Origin: Arthrobacter sp. ISL-48
GTDB taxonomy: Bacteria > Actinomycetota > Actinomycetes > Actinomycetales > Micrococcaceae
DNA length: 64,000 nucleotides
Direction: 5' to 3'
Assembly: GCF_018613805.1 (NCBI RefSeq)
Contig: NZ_JAGGPL010000002.1
Location: 245,175 to 309,174, forward strand
The position numbers were made by a program, and so were the translations under genes. Below are positions 63,867 through 64,000 of this stretch, piece after piece; position 1 is the first letter of the stretch; each line of letters begins with the position of its first letter. The notes under the pieces are model-generated. The model was not told where the DNA came from. It did no database searches and saw nothing but the letters and a program-made list of their open reading frames with translations.

Positions 63867-64000
63867 TGTCAGTGATGGTCGAAAACTGAGCCGTTTTGTG
63901 GGTTGAAAACTGAGCCACGTTGACGTTGGTTATTCTGCCGTATTTTCTGGTCTTGTCGAGGGCAGCGAGTCTGTCTGTGCGCTGTCTCCTATACCCATCT
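63867..64000 (+). mobile_element. left end of an IS21-type insertion sequence (partial)
   Basis: TGTCAGTGATGG begins a stretch holding two copies of GAAAACTGAGCC (63881-63892 and 63905-63916), the multiple terminal repeats typical of IS21-family ends in actinobacteria. The transposase genes would lie to the right, beyond the window. The 265 bases before it (63,602-63,866) hold no gene I can support. Confidence 0.5.
63982..64000. other. sequence resembling a transposase (Tn5 mosaic end) sequencing adapter
   Basis: The last 19 bases, CTGTCTCCTATACCCATCT, differ at two positions from the 19-base Tn5 mosaic end CTGTCTCTTATACACATCT used in library adapters, and end exactly where the window ends. 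Confidence 0.5.

Noticed and set aside
63682..63918. A 78-codon minus-strand frame near the window end
   Set aside because: It overlaps the IS-end repeats, which supply its first residues, and shows no motif.

Overview
The window comes from a high-GC actinobacterium, most likely Arthrobacter in the broad sense (Arthrobacter or Pseudarthrobacter). The evidence is the strong GC bias, dnaX next to a small SRP RNA, a RamB-type regulator divergent from the glyoxylate genes, and the general gene content. No species can be fixed from sequence alone.

Positions 1-50,342 are ordinary chromosome. In order: dnaX (cut by the window start), SRP RNA, a NIF3/CutA-like protein and tRNA-Ser(GGA); an MpaB-type oxygenase, a drug-type MFS pump and its divergent MarR regulator; M23 peptidase, glutathione peroxidase, metallophosphoesterase, Stealth phosphotransferase and HAD phosphatase; a LytR_C protein, TetR, DsbA-like protein and a glycosyltransferase. 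Next is a seven-gene sugar operon (16,023-23,575) with two Gfo/Idh/MocA dehydrogenases, two TIM-barrel isomerases and an ABC importer, opposite a ROK regulator; it resembles levoglucosan or other 3-keto-sugar pathways. Then come aceB, aceA and ramB (glyoxylate bypass); a response regulator/kinase/TAXI binding protein operon opposite an MHS carboxylate transporter; a lipoprotein serpin; tgt; several small enzymes; an iron ABC transporter with an IdeR-type box; and a GH76 glycosidase.

From about 50,845 the sequence becomes a mobile, decaying region. A truncated choice-of-anchor A gene runs in frame into the 3' end of a conjugative relaxase gene. This is followed by a frameshifted conjugation-operon gene, a resolvase pseudogene and a serine-recombinase-like gene with altered catalytic positions.

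Positions 53,478-63,009 hold the most interesting object: a visibly lower-GC, tightly packed operon that looks like an undescribed RiPP (ribosomally made, modified peptide) cluster. A 29-residue peptide gene with a strong ribosome binding site is followed by a perfect hairpin terminator, then two JmjC/cupin oxygenases, a cytosolic M13-like metallopeptidase, an MFS exporter, a GNAT acetyltransferase, a sarcosine-oxidase-like flavoprotein and an S9 peptidase. No lanthipeptide, YcaO, radical-SAM, lasso or ATP-grasp enzyme is present. A TPR gene and an apparent IS21-type end follow. The last 19 bases closely resemble a transposase sequencing adapter, so the assembly may end there.
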